This document shows positions 1 through 6,262 of a DNA stretch of 8,971 bases, one piece after another. The position numbers were made by a program, and so were the translations under genes. This DNA is from DASQVO01 sp035640715 (GTDB taxonomy: Bacteria; Actinomycetota; Actinomycetes; Streptosporangiales; Streptosporangiaceae), in contig DASQVO010000163.1 of assembly GCA_035640715.1 (NCBI GenBank), positions 1 through 8,971 of the forward strand, in the 5' to 3' direction. Numbering within the stretch: position 1 is the first letter of the stretch; each line of letters starts with the position of its first letter. The notes beneath the pieces were generated by a model that worked only from the letters and a program-made list of their open reading frames with translations, was not told the origin of the DNA and did not search any database.

Positions 1-1
1 G

Positions 2-145
2 CGCTTCCTCGAGGCGCTGCCTTCCTGCCTGGTCCTGGCCACGGATTCACTTGGCATGGATTTCCGTCTGGTGTCAGCCTCCAGAAGGACAGTGACGCTG
101 GGCCCGGCCTACCCGGTGGTCAGAGCGGGAGGACTGGCCCAATAA
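2..145 (+). CDS. possible C-terminal fragment of an unidentified protein
   Basis: This frame is open from the window edge to a TAA at 143-145, giving 47 residues that start RFLEALPSCL and end VVRAGGLAQ. Most codons end in G or C, as expected for coding DNA here. I recognise no domain. It could be the end of a gene that starts outside the window. The same stretch is also open in frame 1, so coding status is uncertain. Confidence 0.3.
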   Translation, partial: RFLEALPSCLVLATDSLGMDFRLVSASRRTVTLGPAYPVVRAGGLAQ

Positions 146-427
146 GGTCACAGTGGGACATCCTGGGGGACTGCTGGGGACTGCCTGGCATCGCTGAGTC
201 GGCCTGGAGGAACGGGCCAGCGGTAACACTGGAACCACGCTTCATGCCGACTCGGCGGAGCCGGACAGAGACTGCTGGGGACATCTATGACAGATACCTC
301 TACGCCCTCAAGGGCGCGCCTTCGGCACGCCAGCGCCGGGCCTCAGCCCGTGTAGGGATCGGGAACCGAAGACGCGAAGCGCCGACGAGGAATGCGTTAG
401 CCGCTGCGAGGATGACCACCTGGTTTC
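146..427. other. non-coding stretch, no gene recognised
   Basis: Frame 1 is open through this stretch (an ATG at 244 would give 73 aa), but the peptide is Arg-rich, resembles nothing I know and has no good ribosome binding site. A 13-bp direct repeat, gactgctggggac, occurs at 169-181 and 270-282. A short hairpin, CGGGC-CTCA-GCCCG, lies near 335-350. I see nothing else. Confidence 0.4.
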
Positions 428-519
428 GTTCGCGAGATCTGACCGCGATTGTTTGTGAGTTGTGACCGCACTGGGTGGGCCGGAGCCGTCATCGATGTTC
501 GCGGGATTTGACCGCAGTG
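428..519 (+). repeat. cluster of 23-bp periodic direct repeats
   Basis: Three related 23-bp units start at 428, 451 and 497. Their approximate shared pattern is GTTCGCG-GAT-TGACCGCA-TG. The first two are directly abutting, and the third begins exactly two periods (46 bp) after the second. The slot at 474-496 is occupied by unrelated or fully decayed sequence. Tandem sites with fixed phase suggest a protein-binding array, such as subterminal transposase sites or iterons. They lie just beyond the transposase relic at 580-831, on its 3' side, so an IS-end array is the simplest reading. The TGACCGCACTGG core recurs in reverse orientation near 4309-4320. Confidence 0.6.
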
Positions 520-547
520 TGCCTGGCGGCAGGCAGACGAGTGGACT

Positions 548-733
548 TGGGTGCGGCTCTTCTGCAGGGAGATTGGTGATCAGGCCGTGAGGTCGTATTT
601 CTCTTGCTGGAGGGCCGGGTGGACGCGCTGGTGCTCGCGGGTGAGGTGGAAGCGCCAGTAGGCGTCGAAGTCGCCGTCGGTCAGGTAGCGGATGGCCGCG
701 TCCGCGCCGCTGCGCTGATCGTCTGTCAGGGAA
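548..733 (-). repeat. left arm of a large inverted repeat
   Basis: The reverse complement of this 186-bp stretch matches 1264-1439. I counted one 10-bp gap (present here, absent there) and two adjacent substitutions (TA here, GC there). The arm spans the last about 50 codons of a transposase-like reading frame plus about 32 bp beyond its stop. Matching stops abruptly at both ends. Confidence 0.9.
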
Positions 734-831
734 GCTTTCCTGGCCTGCGCGCCGATGGCGTGGGCCGCCTGCCGGGCGTGCCCGGCCAGCACCTGGAGGG
801 CCCGGGCGGCAACCCAGTCCTCCGCTAGGTG
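580..831 (-). pseudogene. ISKra4-type transposase remnant, C-terminal part with internal deletion
   Basis: Read from about 831 to a TGA at 580-582, the frame gives about 83 residues starting HLAEDWVAARALQVLAG. It contains LTDDQRSGADAAIRYLTD and then GDFDAYWRFHL, and ends EHQRVHPALQQEKYDLTA. From memory of the family, the segments on both sides resemble ISKra4-type transposases. There, the 'LT..QR.GAD..IRYLT' stretch and the final 'GDF..YWRFHL..EHQR' tail are separated by roughly 60 residues carrying the GVIEGACRHL and GARW motifs. Those residues are missing here, so the gene appears deleted internally as well as at its 5' end. The frame runs on upstream to an ATG at 1083, but that part is antisense to the membrane-protein gene and looks non-coding. 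The family assignment rests on motif recall, not a search. Confidence 0.5.
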
Positions 832-916
832 CTCTGCCCGGCCCGGCCAGAGCACTTGGGGCACGTGGCATCTTGGACGTGTGACACATTTCGGACCGGC
901 CTTGCATCCGGCTGCG

Positions 917-1174
917 ATGGCGAACGGCCACCTCGCGATTGGTGGCGGCGGGATCGGCAGCCTGCTTGTGCACTTGTTCATCTGGCATTTCATCTGGCGC
1001 TTCGTCTTCATCATCTGGCACATCCATACCTTCGGCCCCATCCTCGTCGCGTTGATCGTGGCCGGCGCTGTAACGCTGGCCATCCTCAGATCGCGGCGCG
1101 GGCCAGGTTGGTGGCGCCGCTCGCGGGGCGGCTCAATGCGCTACGGGACCGGCACCGGACCCCGCGACTGGTAA
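917..1174 (+). CDS. small two-helix membrane protein, function unknown
   Basis: This encodes an 85-residue protein. Residues about 13-34 form a hydrophobic segment rich in Trp, Phe and His (FIWHFIWRFVFIIWHIH). A second segment at about 40-57 (FGPILVALIVAGAVTLAIL) is followed by an Arg-rich, Trp-containing tail (RSRRGPGWWRRSR) and a Gly-rich end. By the positive-inside rule the tail is probably cytoplasmic, giving a hairpin topology. Third codon positions are overwhelmingly G or C, while the antisense frame is poor in them, so this strand is the coding one. The ATG at 917 was chosen because coding bias begins there. A longer frame from 755 would add low-complexity sequence antisense to the transposase relic. 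No convincing ribosome binding site precedes it. It sits alone between the two inverted-repeat arms. I do not recognise the family. Confidence 0.55.
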   Translation: MANGHLAIGGGGIGSLLVHLFIWHFIWRFVFIIWHIHTFGPILVALIVAGAVTLAILRSRRGPGWWRRSRGGSMRYGTGTGPRDW

Positions 1175-1263
1175 GGCACCAGGCCAGAGTCAGGCGATCG
1201 TTCTCGGCTCCTAGTCCGAAAACAGAGCCTTGTTTGTCCGGCTATCGTTGGCAGCCGCTGGCG

Positions 1264-1407
1264 TTCCCTGACAGACGATCAGCGCAGCGGCGCGGACGCG
1301 GCCATCCGCGCCCTGACCGACGGCGACTTCGACGCCTACTGGCGCTTCCACCTCACCAGCGCGTCCACCCGGCCCTCCAGCAAGAGAAATACGACCTCAC
1401 GGCCTGA
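1264..1407 (+). pseudogene. second, frameshifted copy of the ISKra4-type C-terminal remnant
   Basis: The frame reads TDDQRSGADAAIRALTDGDFDAYWRFHL, then loses register because 10 bp are missing relative to the left copy, and resumes in another frame as QRVHPALQQEKYDLTA with a TGA at 1405-1407. It carries the same junction between the RALTD segment and the GDFDAYW segment as the left copy. The apparent internal deletion therefore predates the duplication. It cannot encode a transposase. Confidence 0.6.
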
Positions 1408-1439
1408 TCACCAATCTCCCTGCAGAAGAGCCGCACCCA
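1264..1439 (+). repeat. right arm of the inverted repeat
   Basis: This 176-bp stretch is the inverted copy of 548-733, and 530 bp separate the arms. It lacks 10 bp (ccgcgagcac) present in the left arm, and differs at two adjacent bases near 1310-1311. The arms could pair as a very long hairpin or support inversion of the intervening DNA. Confidence 0.9.
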
Positions 1440-1588
1440 GTGGACTTTCCCGCTGGGGGAGAGCCGCGGTTGTCCTTCGGCTTTCCCCGCTCTCGTGCTC
1501 TCATGATGGGCCTGCGAACTGGCGGGGTGGAATCTGAGGCGTTTGCCGGCATCGCGCTGGCATGGCGCTGGTGGCAGTTGACCGGGGG
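1440..1588. other. intergenic region downstream of tetR
   Basis: No gene is seen between the right inverted-repeat arm and the TetR stop codon. A GAGAGC...GCTCTC pair at about 1459-1494 could fold, but it has a long loop and no T-run, so I do not call it a terminator. Confidence 0.4.
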
Positions 1589-2248
1589 CTAGGAGGCGGC
1601 AGACCAGCGGCTGGCGTAGTGCTCGCGGCTGGGCGGCTGGCCTGGCAGGGGATGTCCGTCTTCGCGGGTGCGCAGCCCGTCGAGGGCGATGGCCAGCAGT
1701 CGGGCGCGGACGTTGCGCTCTTCGCCCGGGTCGACAGAGTCCGGGGCGCGGCGGCTGAACTGCTCGATTAGCCAGTTGATGTCCAGGGGAGTGACATCGG
1801 CGCGCAGGCTGCCGTCCGCATGGGCGCGGGCGACGATCTCGGCCATGCACTCCATGCCCCGCTGTGCCGTGGCCCGCATTTCGGCGGTCGTCTCGACCTG
1901 CCCTGCGAGCGCGGCGAGTGCTCCGGATCGGAGGTCGACGCAGGCCCGGATGTAGCCGGCCAGGCCTGTCCACGGGTCGTCGGCTCCGAGCGCGGCGGCG
2001 GCTGCGTCCAGCGCCTGTTCCATCGCCATGACGCACAGGCGCTGGAGCAGTTCAGTCTTGCTTCCGTAGCGCCGGTAGAGGGTGCCCATGCCGACCCCGG
2101 CGCGCTCGGCGACGGCGGTGATCGGCGCGCTCGCGCCGTGCGCGGTGAAGACGTCGCGTGCCGCCTTCAGCACGGCGAGGTCGTTGCGTCGCGCCTCGGC
2201 CTGCCGGCCGCGGCCGGAAAGCGGGTTCAGCGCGCGTGCATCGGCCAC
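1589..2248 (-). CDS. TetR-family transcriptional regulator
   Basis: This encodes a 219-residue protein of typical TetR length. Residues about 22-68 form the DNA-binding domain: a helix ending in AARDVFTAHG, then ITAVAERAGVGMGTLYRRYGSKTELL, which contains the classic recognition-helix pattern GVGMGTLYRRYGSK. The rest is an alpha-helical, Ala/Leu-rich ligand-binding and dimerisation domain, with DPWTGLAGYIRACVDLRSGALAAL in the middle. The ATG at 2248 is the first start, and the HTH lies at the usual distance from it. The gene diverges from the reductase/LLM operon across a near-palindromic operator, so it most likely represses itself and that operon and is released by an unknown ligand. The last about 25 residues (from about 195) are polar and probably disordered. 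Confidence 0.93.
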   Translation of the reverse strand: MADARALNPLSGRGRQAEARRNDLAVLKAARDVFTAHGASAPITAVAERAGVGMGTLYRRYGSKTELLQRLCVMAMEQALDAAAAALGADDPWTGLAGYIRACVDLRSGALAALAGQVETTAEMRATAQRGMECMAEIVARAHADGSLRADVTPLDINWLIEQFSRRAPDSVDPGEERNVRARLLAIALDGLRTREDGHPLPGQPPSREHYASRWSAAS

Positions 2249-2264
2249 CCGCTCACTCTACCTG

Positions 2265-2318
2265 TTATCGGATCGGATCATTCCGATAAGATCTATTCGG
2301 AATGATCTGATCCGATAA
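2265..2318. promoter_or_regulatory. 54-bp near-perfect palindrome, probable TetR operator and divergent promoter region
   Basis: The two 27-bp halves match as inverted repeats at 24 of 27 positions. The outer ends are TTATCGGATC and its complement GATCCGATAA. The inner units are GATCATTCCGATA and its near-complement. Each half contains repeated ATCGGAT/TCCGATA elements, so it could hold two TetR dimers. It lies 16 bp upstream of the tetR start and 28 bp upstream of the reductase start, so both promoters must overlap or abut it. This fits mutual repression. Confidence 0.85.
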
Positions 2319-2346
2319 ACCGGACCCGGCACGAGAGGCGCGGGCG

Positions 2347-3315
2347 ATGAAGGCAGTAGTCATGCGAGAGTTCGGCGCGCCGGACGTGCTCCGGCTTGAG
2401 GATGTACCCGGCCCGTCCGCCGGTCCGGGGGAGGTGATCATCGGCGTGGAGTTTGCCAGCGTCACGTTCGTCGAGACGCAGGTCAGGGCGGGCAGGCCGC
2501 CGAACCCGGCGATGCTGCCCGCGCTCCCGGCCATCCTCGGCAACGGCGTCGGCGGCACCGTGATCAGGGCTGGCGCGGGGGTCGGCCCCGGCCTGCTGGG
2601 ACGGCGGGTGGTGACCGCGCTGGGAGGCAGGGGCGGCTACGCGGAGCAGGCCGTCGCCCCGGCGGCAGGACTGATCGATGTCCCGGACGCAGTGGGACTG
2701 CGGGACGCGGCCGCACTGCTCGCCGATGGCCGTACCGCGCTCGGCCTTATCGGCCTGACCCGCCCCGGGGCCGATGACACTGTCCTCGTCGAAGCCGCGG
2801 CGGGCGGTGTGGGGACACTGCTGGTCCAGCTCGCCCGCGCCGCGGGAGCCCGGGTTGTCGCCCTGGCCGGCCAGGAGCGCAAGCTCGCGGTGGCCCGTGA
2901 CCTCGGAGCCGACCTGGTCATCGACTACAGCGACGAGCGCTGGCCGTCACGGGTCCGCGAGGTGGCGGGGAAGGTGGATGTGGTCTTCGACGGTGTTGGC
3001 GGCGATGTCGGCCTGGCCGCGTTCGGCATGCTAGGCCCCGGCGGCCGGTTCTGCCCGTTCGGCATGGCGAGCGGCAGCTTCACCCCGGTCGCCCCGGATC
3101 TCGCCCGCGAGCGGGGCGTCATCGTCCTGCGGAGCACGCCGCCGGCTGCGGAGAGGCTCAGGGCGCTGAGCCGGTCGGCCCTGGCAGAGGCGGTCGCGGG
3201 CCGTATCCACCCGGTCATCGGCCAGGAATTTGGGCTATCGCGGGCAGCCGACGCACATGCGGCCATCGAGTCCCGCGCGACGATCGGGAAGACACTGCTG
3301 GCGGTGCCGCGGTGA
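2347..3315 (+). CDS. QOR-type NADPH-dependent medium-chain reductase (zinc-independent)
   Basis: This encodes a 322-residue protein of normal length for quinone oxidoreductase-like MDR proteins. The N-terminus MKAVVMREFGAPDVLRLEDV is typical, followed by a GroES-like fold (about residues 25-110) and a Rossmann domain whose nucleotide-binding loop is AAAGGVG at residues 150-156. Later strands include LGADLVIDY and VDVVFDGVGG. Structural and catalytic zinc-ligand cysteines are absent, as in the QOR branch, so reduction of quinones or activated alkenes with NADPH is the family expectation. The actual substrate is unknown. A GAGAGG ribosome binding site lies about 9 bases before the ATG. The TGA overlaps the GTG of the next gene by 4 bp, so the two are translationally coupled. 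Control by the divergent TetR is likely. Confidence 0.93.
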   Translation: MKAVVMREFGAPDVLRLEDVPGPSAGPGEVIIGVEFASVTFVETQVRAGRPPNPAMLPALPAILGNGVGGTVIRAGAGVGPGLLGRRVVTALGGRGGYAEQAVAPAAGLIDVPDAVGLRDAAALLADGRTALGLIGLTRPGADDTVLVEAAAGGVGTLLVQLARAAGARVVALAGQERKLAVARDLGADLVIDYSDERWPSRVREVAGKVDVVFDGVGGDVGLAAFGMLGPGGRFCPFGMASGSFTPVAPDLARERGVIVLRSTPPAAERLRALSRSALAEAVAGRIHPVIGQEFGLSRAADAHAAIESRATIGKTLLAVPR

Positions 3316-4291
3316 CCACCGGGCCCCGCGTATCGGTGATCATCCCGCGCCATCTGCGGTTCTCGGCGGATGACCTGACCGTCGTCGCACGGCATGCGGA
3401 GGGTGCCGGCCTGGAAGGCGTCTTCGTCGGCGACCACCTCACTCCGGCGGTGCCAGTCACGGACAGCACCCTGGCACTGGCCGTCGCCGCAGCCGCTACC
3501 AGCCGCATCCGCCTCGGGTTCGGCGTGATGGTGCTCGGGCTGCGCCATCCCGCCTGGGCGGCCAGGCAGCTCGCCACGCTGCAGCAGCTGTCCGGAAACC
3601 GGGTTATCCTCGGTGTCGGCCTAGGCGGCTCAGCGCACGGGCAGACGGCATGGCAGGCAGTCGGCGTCCCGGTCCGGGACCGCGGCGCACGGACCGACGC
3701 AGCGCTTGGCATCCTGCGCAGCCTGATCTCCGGCGAGCCGGCGGTCCTCCCGAACGGCACAGAACTGACGCTCGCACCCAGCGCACCGCCTCCGCCAGTA
3801 TGGATCGGCGGCAACACGGCAGGCGCACGACGCCGCGCGGCGAGGTACGGCGACGCCTGGTTCCCGTCCATGATCACCCCAGCGGAGCTGGCGTCAGGTC
3901 TGGCTCACCTGGCCGGGCTGTGCGACGAGCAGAATGCCGCCAAGATTCCCCCGCGGCCGTCGGCGGCTCCGTGCTGCTCGGCACCAGCCTGCCAGACAGC
4001 GCGTTCGACGCCCACATCACCGCTCTCACTGCCAGCTACCGCATTCCGGCCAACATCGCCCGCCAGCTCCCTCTTCGCGGGTCGCCCGCCGCAGTCGCTG
4101 AGAGGCTGTGCTCCTACGCTGACGCAGGAGCACAGCACATCGTCCTTGGCCTTATCGGTGACGACTGGCGGCAGCAGTGCGATCTGCTCGCGGAAGCCGT
4201 CAGGCTGGCCTGCCCAACCCCTTCGCAGCGAACTGACAGCGAACCGGCGGCCGCCAGGCCAAGCCGTGGCGGCCCAGGCAAAGGACAGTGA
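3312..4291 (+). pseudogene. LLM-class flavin/F420-dependent oxidoreductase, apparently frameshifted
   Basis: It starts at a GTG overlapping the previous stop (GTGA). The N-terminal about 212 residues form most of a luciferase-like TIM barrel: VSVIIPRHLRFSADD, GVFVGDHLTP, IRLGFGVMVLGLRHPAW, GNRVILGVGLGG and PPPVWIGGNTAGARRRAARYGDAWFP. After KIP at a run of five C (3948-3952) the frame turns into Pro/Ser-rich nonsense ending at 4358. The next frame continues the family sequence: AAVGGSVLLGTSL, LRGSPAAVAERLCSYADAGA and HIVLGLIGDDW, with a TGA at 4289-4291. Adding one C would restore a protein of about 326 residues, normal for the family. The family uses FMN or coenzyme F420; which one cannot be decided here. 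It is either a real loss or a homopolymer sequencing error. It is coupled to the QOR-type reductase and probably under the same TetR. Confidence 0.88.
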
Positions 4292-4308
4292 GCCTCCGCC
4301 ACCGACGT

Positions 4309-4336
4309 CCAGTGCGGTCAGATGTCCCGTCTCTGG
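4309..4336 (-). repeat. inverted copy of the 428-519 repeat motif
   Basis: On the minus strand this reads CATCTGACCGCACTGG preceded by CGGGA. The last 12 bases match the second unit of the 428-519 array exactly, and CATCTGACCGCA is close to its first unit. It lies about 20 bp after the LLM stop. It could be the opposite end of a mobile unit or an isolated chance match. Confidence 0.4.
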
Positions 4337-4390
4337 TAAGGCGGCCCTGTCTCAGTGATTCCGGCCCATTACGGTCCGGATCTCAATGAA

Positions 4391-4406
4391 GGCTGCCCGA
4401 GCAGCC
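4391..4406. terminator. hairpin between convergent genes, possible bidirectional terminator
   Basis: GGCTGC-CCGA-GCAGCC gives a perfect 6-bp GC-rich stem with a 4-base loop. It lies between the convergent LLM gene and the bL37-like gene. There is no T-run on either side beyond TTCATT on the minus strand, so termination strength is doubtful. A CTGCCCGGGCAG palindrome follows at 4427-4438. Confidence 0.4.
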
Positions 4407-4474
4407 GCACCGCCGCTGGCAGGCCACTGCCCGGGCAGCTACCAGGCCCCGCACCAGCCAGCTGGCCGCTGGGC

Positions 4475-4552
4475 TCAGCTGGCGTTGGGCCGCTTGCCCT
4501 TGTTCGCCCTCTTCTTGCGACGGCCCTTCTTCTTGCTCCCGCGTTTGGACAT
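4475..4552 (-). CDS. bL37-like small 50S ribosomal protein
   Basis: This is a 25-codon gene, too short for most gene finders. The protein starts MSKRGSKKKGRRKK and ends RANKGKRPNAS, with 13 Lys/Arg residues. It matches in length and pattern the tiny ribosomal protein bL37 described from mycobacterial 50S structures, which starts with an M-x-KRG motif, has a Lys/Arg-rich core and ends in ANxGKRPNA. In the family it binds within 23S rRNA in the large subunit. A strong Shine-Dalgarno, GGGAG, lies about 6 bases before the ATG at 4552, after CCCATTGATC. It stands alone on the minus strand, convergent with the LLM gene. The identification rests on motif recall, but the terminal pattern is distinctive. 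Confidence 0.85.
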   Translation of the reverse strand: MSKRGSKKKGRRKKRANKGKRPNAS

Positions 4553-4581
4553 GACGTCTCCCGATCAATGGGCATGCGCAG

Positions 4582-4602
4582 CCTGCGGCGCGGCGCCGCA
4601 GG
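4582..4602. promoter_or_regulatory. GC-rich palindrome in the leader of the bL37-like gene
   Basis: CCTGCGGCGC-G-GCGCCGCAGG is a perfect inverted repeat of 10 bp around one base, which would fold as an 8-bp stem with a small loop. It ends 30 bases upstream of the bL37-like ATG on the minus strand. It may lie in the mRNA leader, or terminate transcription coming from upstream. Confidence 0.4.
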
Positions 4603-5108
4603 GCGGTGCGTGGACGGGGTTCGGCTAGGCCCCGGGATGGAAGCCGAACGCGCACCGGCCGACCGGGAACGCAGCCCGCTTGAGCATGCCATCGGTCCAA
4701 ACGCCGTGCGCGATCATTCTCCCATCAAACTCTTCCGCCCCATCGGCCGCAACCGCCGTAAACACCGCGCATACGCGGGCTGAGGTTCGCCACCGCCGCG
4801 GCGAGCCTCAGCCGGATGGATGTGACATACACCCGAATCCGGCGGCCAGCGACGCAGCCCACTGCGTCCCGGCCAGGTCGGCGGCGACCAGCCGCCGCGT
4901 ACAGCGCGGCATGGCATGCTCGCGATCCAAGATGGCCTGCAACGATCCCATTGCAGAGCGCAACCGCCTCGATACGCCAGTCAGACTTGCCGAGAACCGG
5001 CAACCTTACGGCGGAATCACTGAGAACCGGCCAAGTCCGTTGGGATCCAAGACGGCCGGGCCAACAAGGGTGAGACCCTGTAGGGCTTCATAACCTCGTC
5101 ATGGCCTT
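4603..5108. other. intergenic stretch with one strong hairpin, no gene recognised
   Basis: Frames on both strands are open here for 60-140 codons, but codon bias is weak and none resembles a known family. At 4778-4791/4800-4813 there is a 14-bp stem (GGCTGAGG... / ...CCTCAGCC, one G-T pair) with an 8-base loop. It is terminator-like, but there is no T-run and no obvious gene that it serves. A small AGGGT-GAG-ACCCT hairpin is at 5067-5079. Confidence 0.4.
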
Positions 5109-6262
5109 TGACCTGCGACTTCGTGGCCGGCCGCTGATGGTCATGCGGCCCGTTCGTACTCGTGGATCAGCCCGCCGAGGACCTTGTGACGCCGTATCCG
5201 CACCGTCGCCAGGTCAGCGACCGGGGTGTCGCCACCGTCCGGAGGCCGCAGGTCCATGGCCCGGTGCGGGCGATGCTGGTTATAGTGCGCGACGTACTCG
5301 TCCAGGACCGCCCGCAGGTGCCGCGGCCCGGCGACCAGCATCCGGTCGGTGACCTCAGCCCGGACGGTGCGCACCCAGCGCTCGGCATAGGCGTTCGCTC
5401 TCGGGCTGCGCGGCGGGATCTTCACCACCTCGATCCCGGCACCGGCCAGCACCGCGCCGGACGCCCCGGTGAACTGACCCGCCCGGTCCCGGACCGGGAA
5501 CCGGAACCGGGTAGCGCGTTCCCCCAGGTCCATCAGCAGGTTCCGGGCCTGCTGCACGGTCCATGCCCCGTCTGGGTGCGCGGTCACGCCCAGGACATGG
5601 ACATGGCGGGTGCCGACTTCGATCACGAAGAACACGTAGACCCGGCGCAAGGTAAACGCGCAGTCGACATGGAAGAAATCGCATGCCAGCATCGTGGAAG
5701 CCTGCGAGCGCAGGAACTGCCGCCACGTCGTGCGGCTGCGCTGCGGCGCGGGCGGGATCCGCAGCCTTTTCAGGATCCGCCGCACCGTAGAGGCCCCGAC
5801 CCGGTACCCGAGGCCGAGCAGCTCGCCCTGGATCCGCTTATAGCCCCAGCCAGGGTTTTCCCGCGCCATCTGCCCGATCAGCACCACGAGCTTGGCGTCA
5901 ACTGGCGGCCGTCCTCCCATGGGAGGATAGGTCCAGCGCCAGCGGACCAGCCGCCGGTGCCAGCCCAGCAGCGTGCCTGGCGTCACGAGCCTGCTCCTCC
6001 GCAGCGACCTGGGGAGCAGCCGGGCCAGGGCGGCGAGTACCGCGCGGTCTGCCCAGTGCAGCCTTGGCCTGGGGTTCTGCCGCCGCAGCACCGCGACCTC
6101 GTGGCGCAGCACCAGCAACTCGGCATCCTTGACGCCGCCGAACGCGCCAGCAGCGCCATCCAGCCAGTCAGGCGCACGAAGACCAGGTAAAGCATCCGTA
6201 CTGTCACAAGCCGCCGATACTGCCAGCCCCGGAATGACTGCCGCAGTCATACTCGCAGGCCA
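5109..6262 (-). mobile_element. insertion sequence with D,D(35)E integrase-core transposase; ends tentative
   Basis: The transposase occupies nearly the whole element. The only candidate terminal inverted repeat I found is TGACCTGCGA (5109-5118) against TGGCCTGCGA read inward from the other end (6253-6262), 9 of 10 matching. It lies 22 bp beyond the transposase stop on one side and 45 bp before its start on the other. No target-site duplication is visible outside these positions, so the true ends could be tens of bases away. A 17-bp palindrome, ATGACTGC-C-GCAGTCAT (6234-6250), lies just inside the upstream end. Confidence 0.5.
5141..6207 (-). pseudogene. integrase-core (IS3/IS481-like) transposase with N-terminal frameshift
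   Basis: The family's usual start is at the ATG at 6207: MTVRMLYLVFVRLTGW then MALLARSAA. The frame then breaks within the GCC-rich stretch at 6131-6140. The remainder, from KDAELLVLRHEVAVLRRQN onward, is one base out of register and complete to the TGA at 5141-5143 (ending GLIHEYERAA). Next come a helix-turn-helix region (GYKRIQGELLGLGYRVGAST, VRRILKRLRI) and the rve core: the first Asp in LACDFFHVDC, the second in VRDRAGQFTG, and Glu in ANAYAERWVRT, exactly 35 residues after the second Asp. All catalytic residues are kept. Without the frameshift the protein would be about 355 residues. A longer in-frame start at 6355 exists, but its N-terminus is unlike the family. Transposition may be abolished, or may need a frameshift or internal start. 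Confidence 0.85.

Noticed and set aside
244..465. 73-aa plus-strand frame
   Set aside because: It has Arg/Ala-rich composition, no ribosome binding site, and runs into the 23-bp repeat array; it looks like chance openness in GC-rich DNA.
428..519. CRISPR array
   Set aside because: The 23-bp units are abutting and degenerate with no constant spacers between them.
308..1027. 239-aa open frame on the minus strand starting MDVPDDEDEAPDE
   Set aside because: It is antisense to the membrane-protein gene and the transposase relic. Its third codon positions in the acidic part are poor in G/C, opposite to the local coding bias.
4292..4358. Extension of the LLM frame to 4358
   Set aside because: After residue 213 the frame is Pro/Ser-rich and unlike the family, whereas the adjacent frame continues the family sequence to 4291.
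4725..5003. 92-aa minus-strand frame
   Set aside because: It has weak codon bias, no recognisable motif, and contains the strong 4778-4813 hairpin.
5162..6190. 342-aa plus-strand frame
   Set aside because: It is fully antisense to a transposase with intact catalytic motifs; its His/Pro/Arg-rich composition is typical of a shadow frame.
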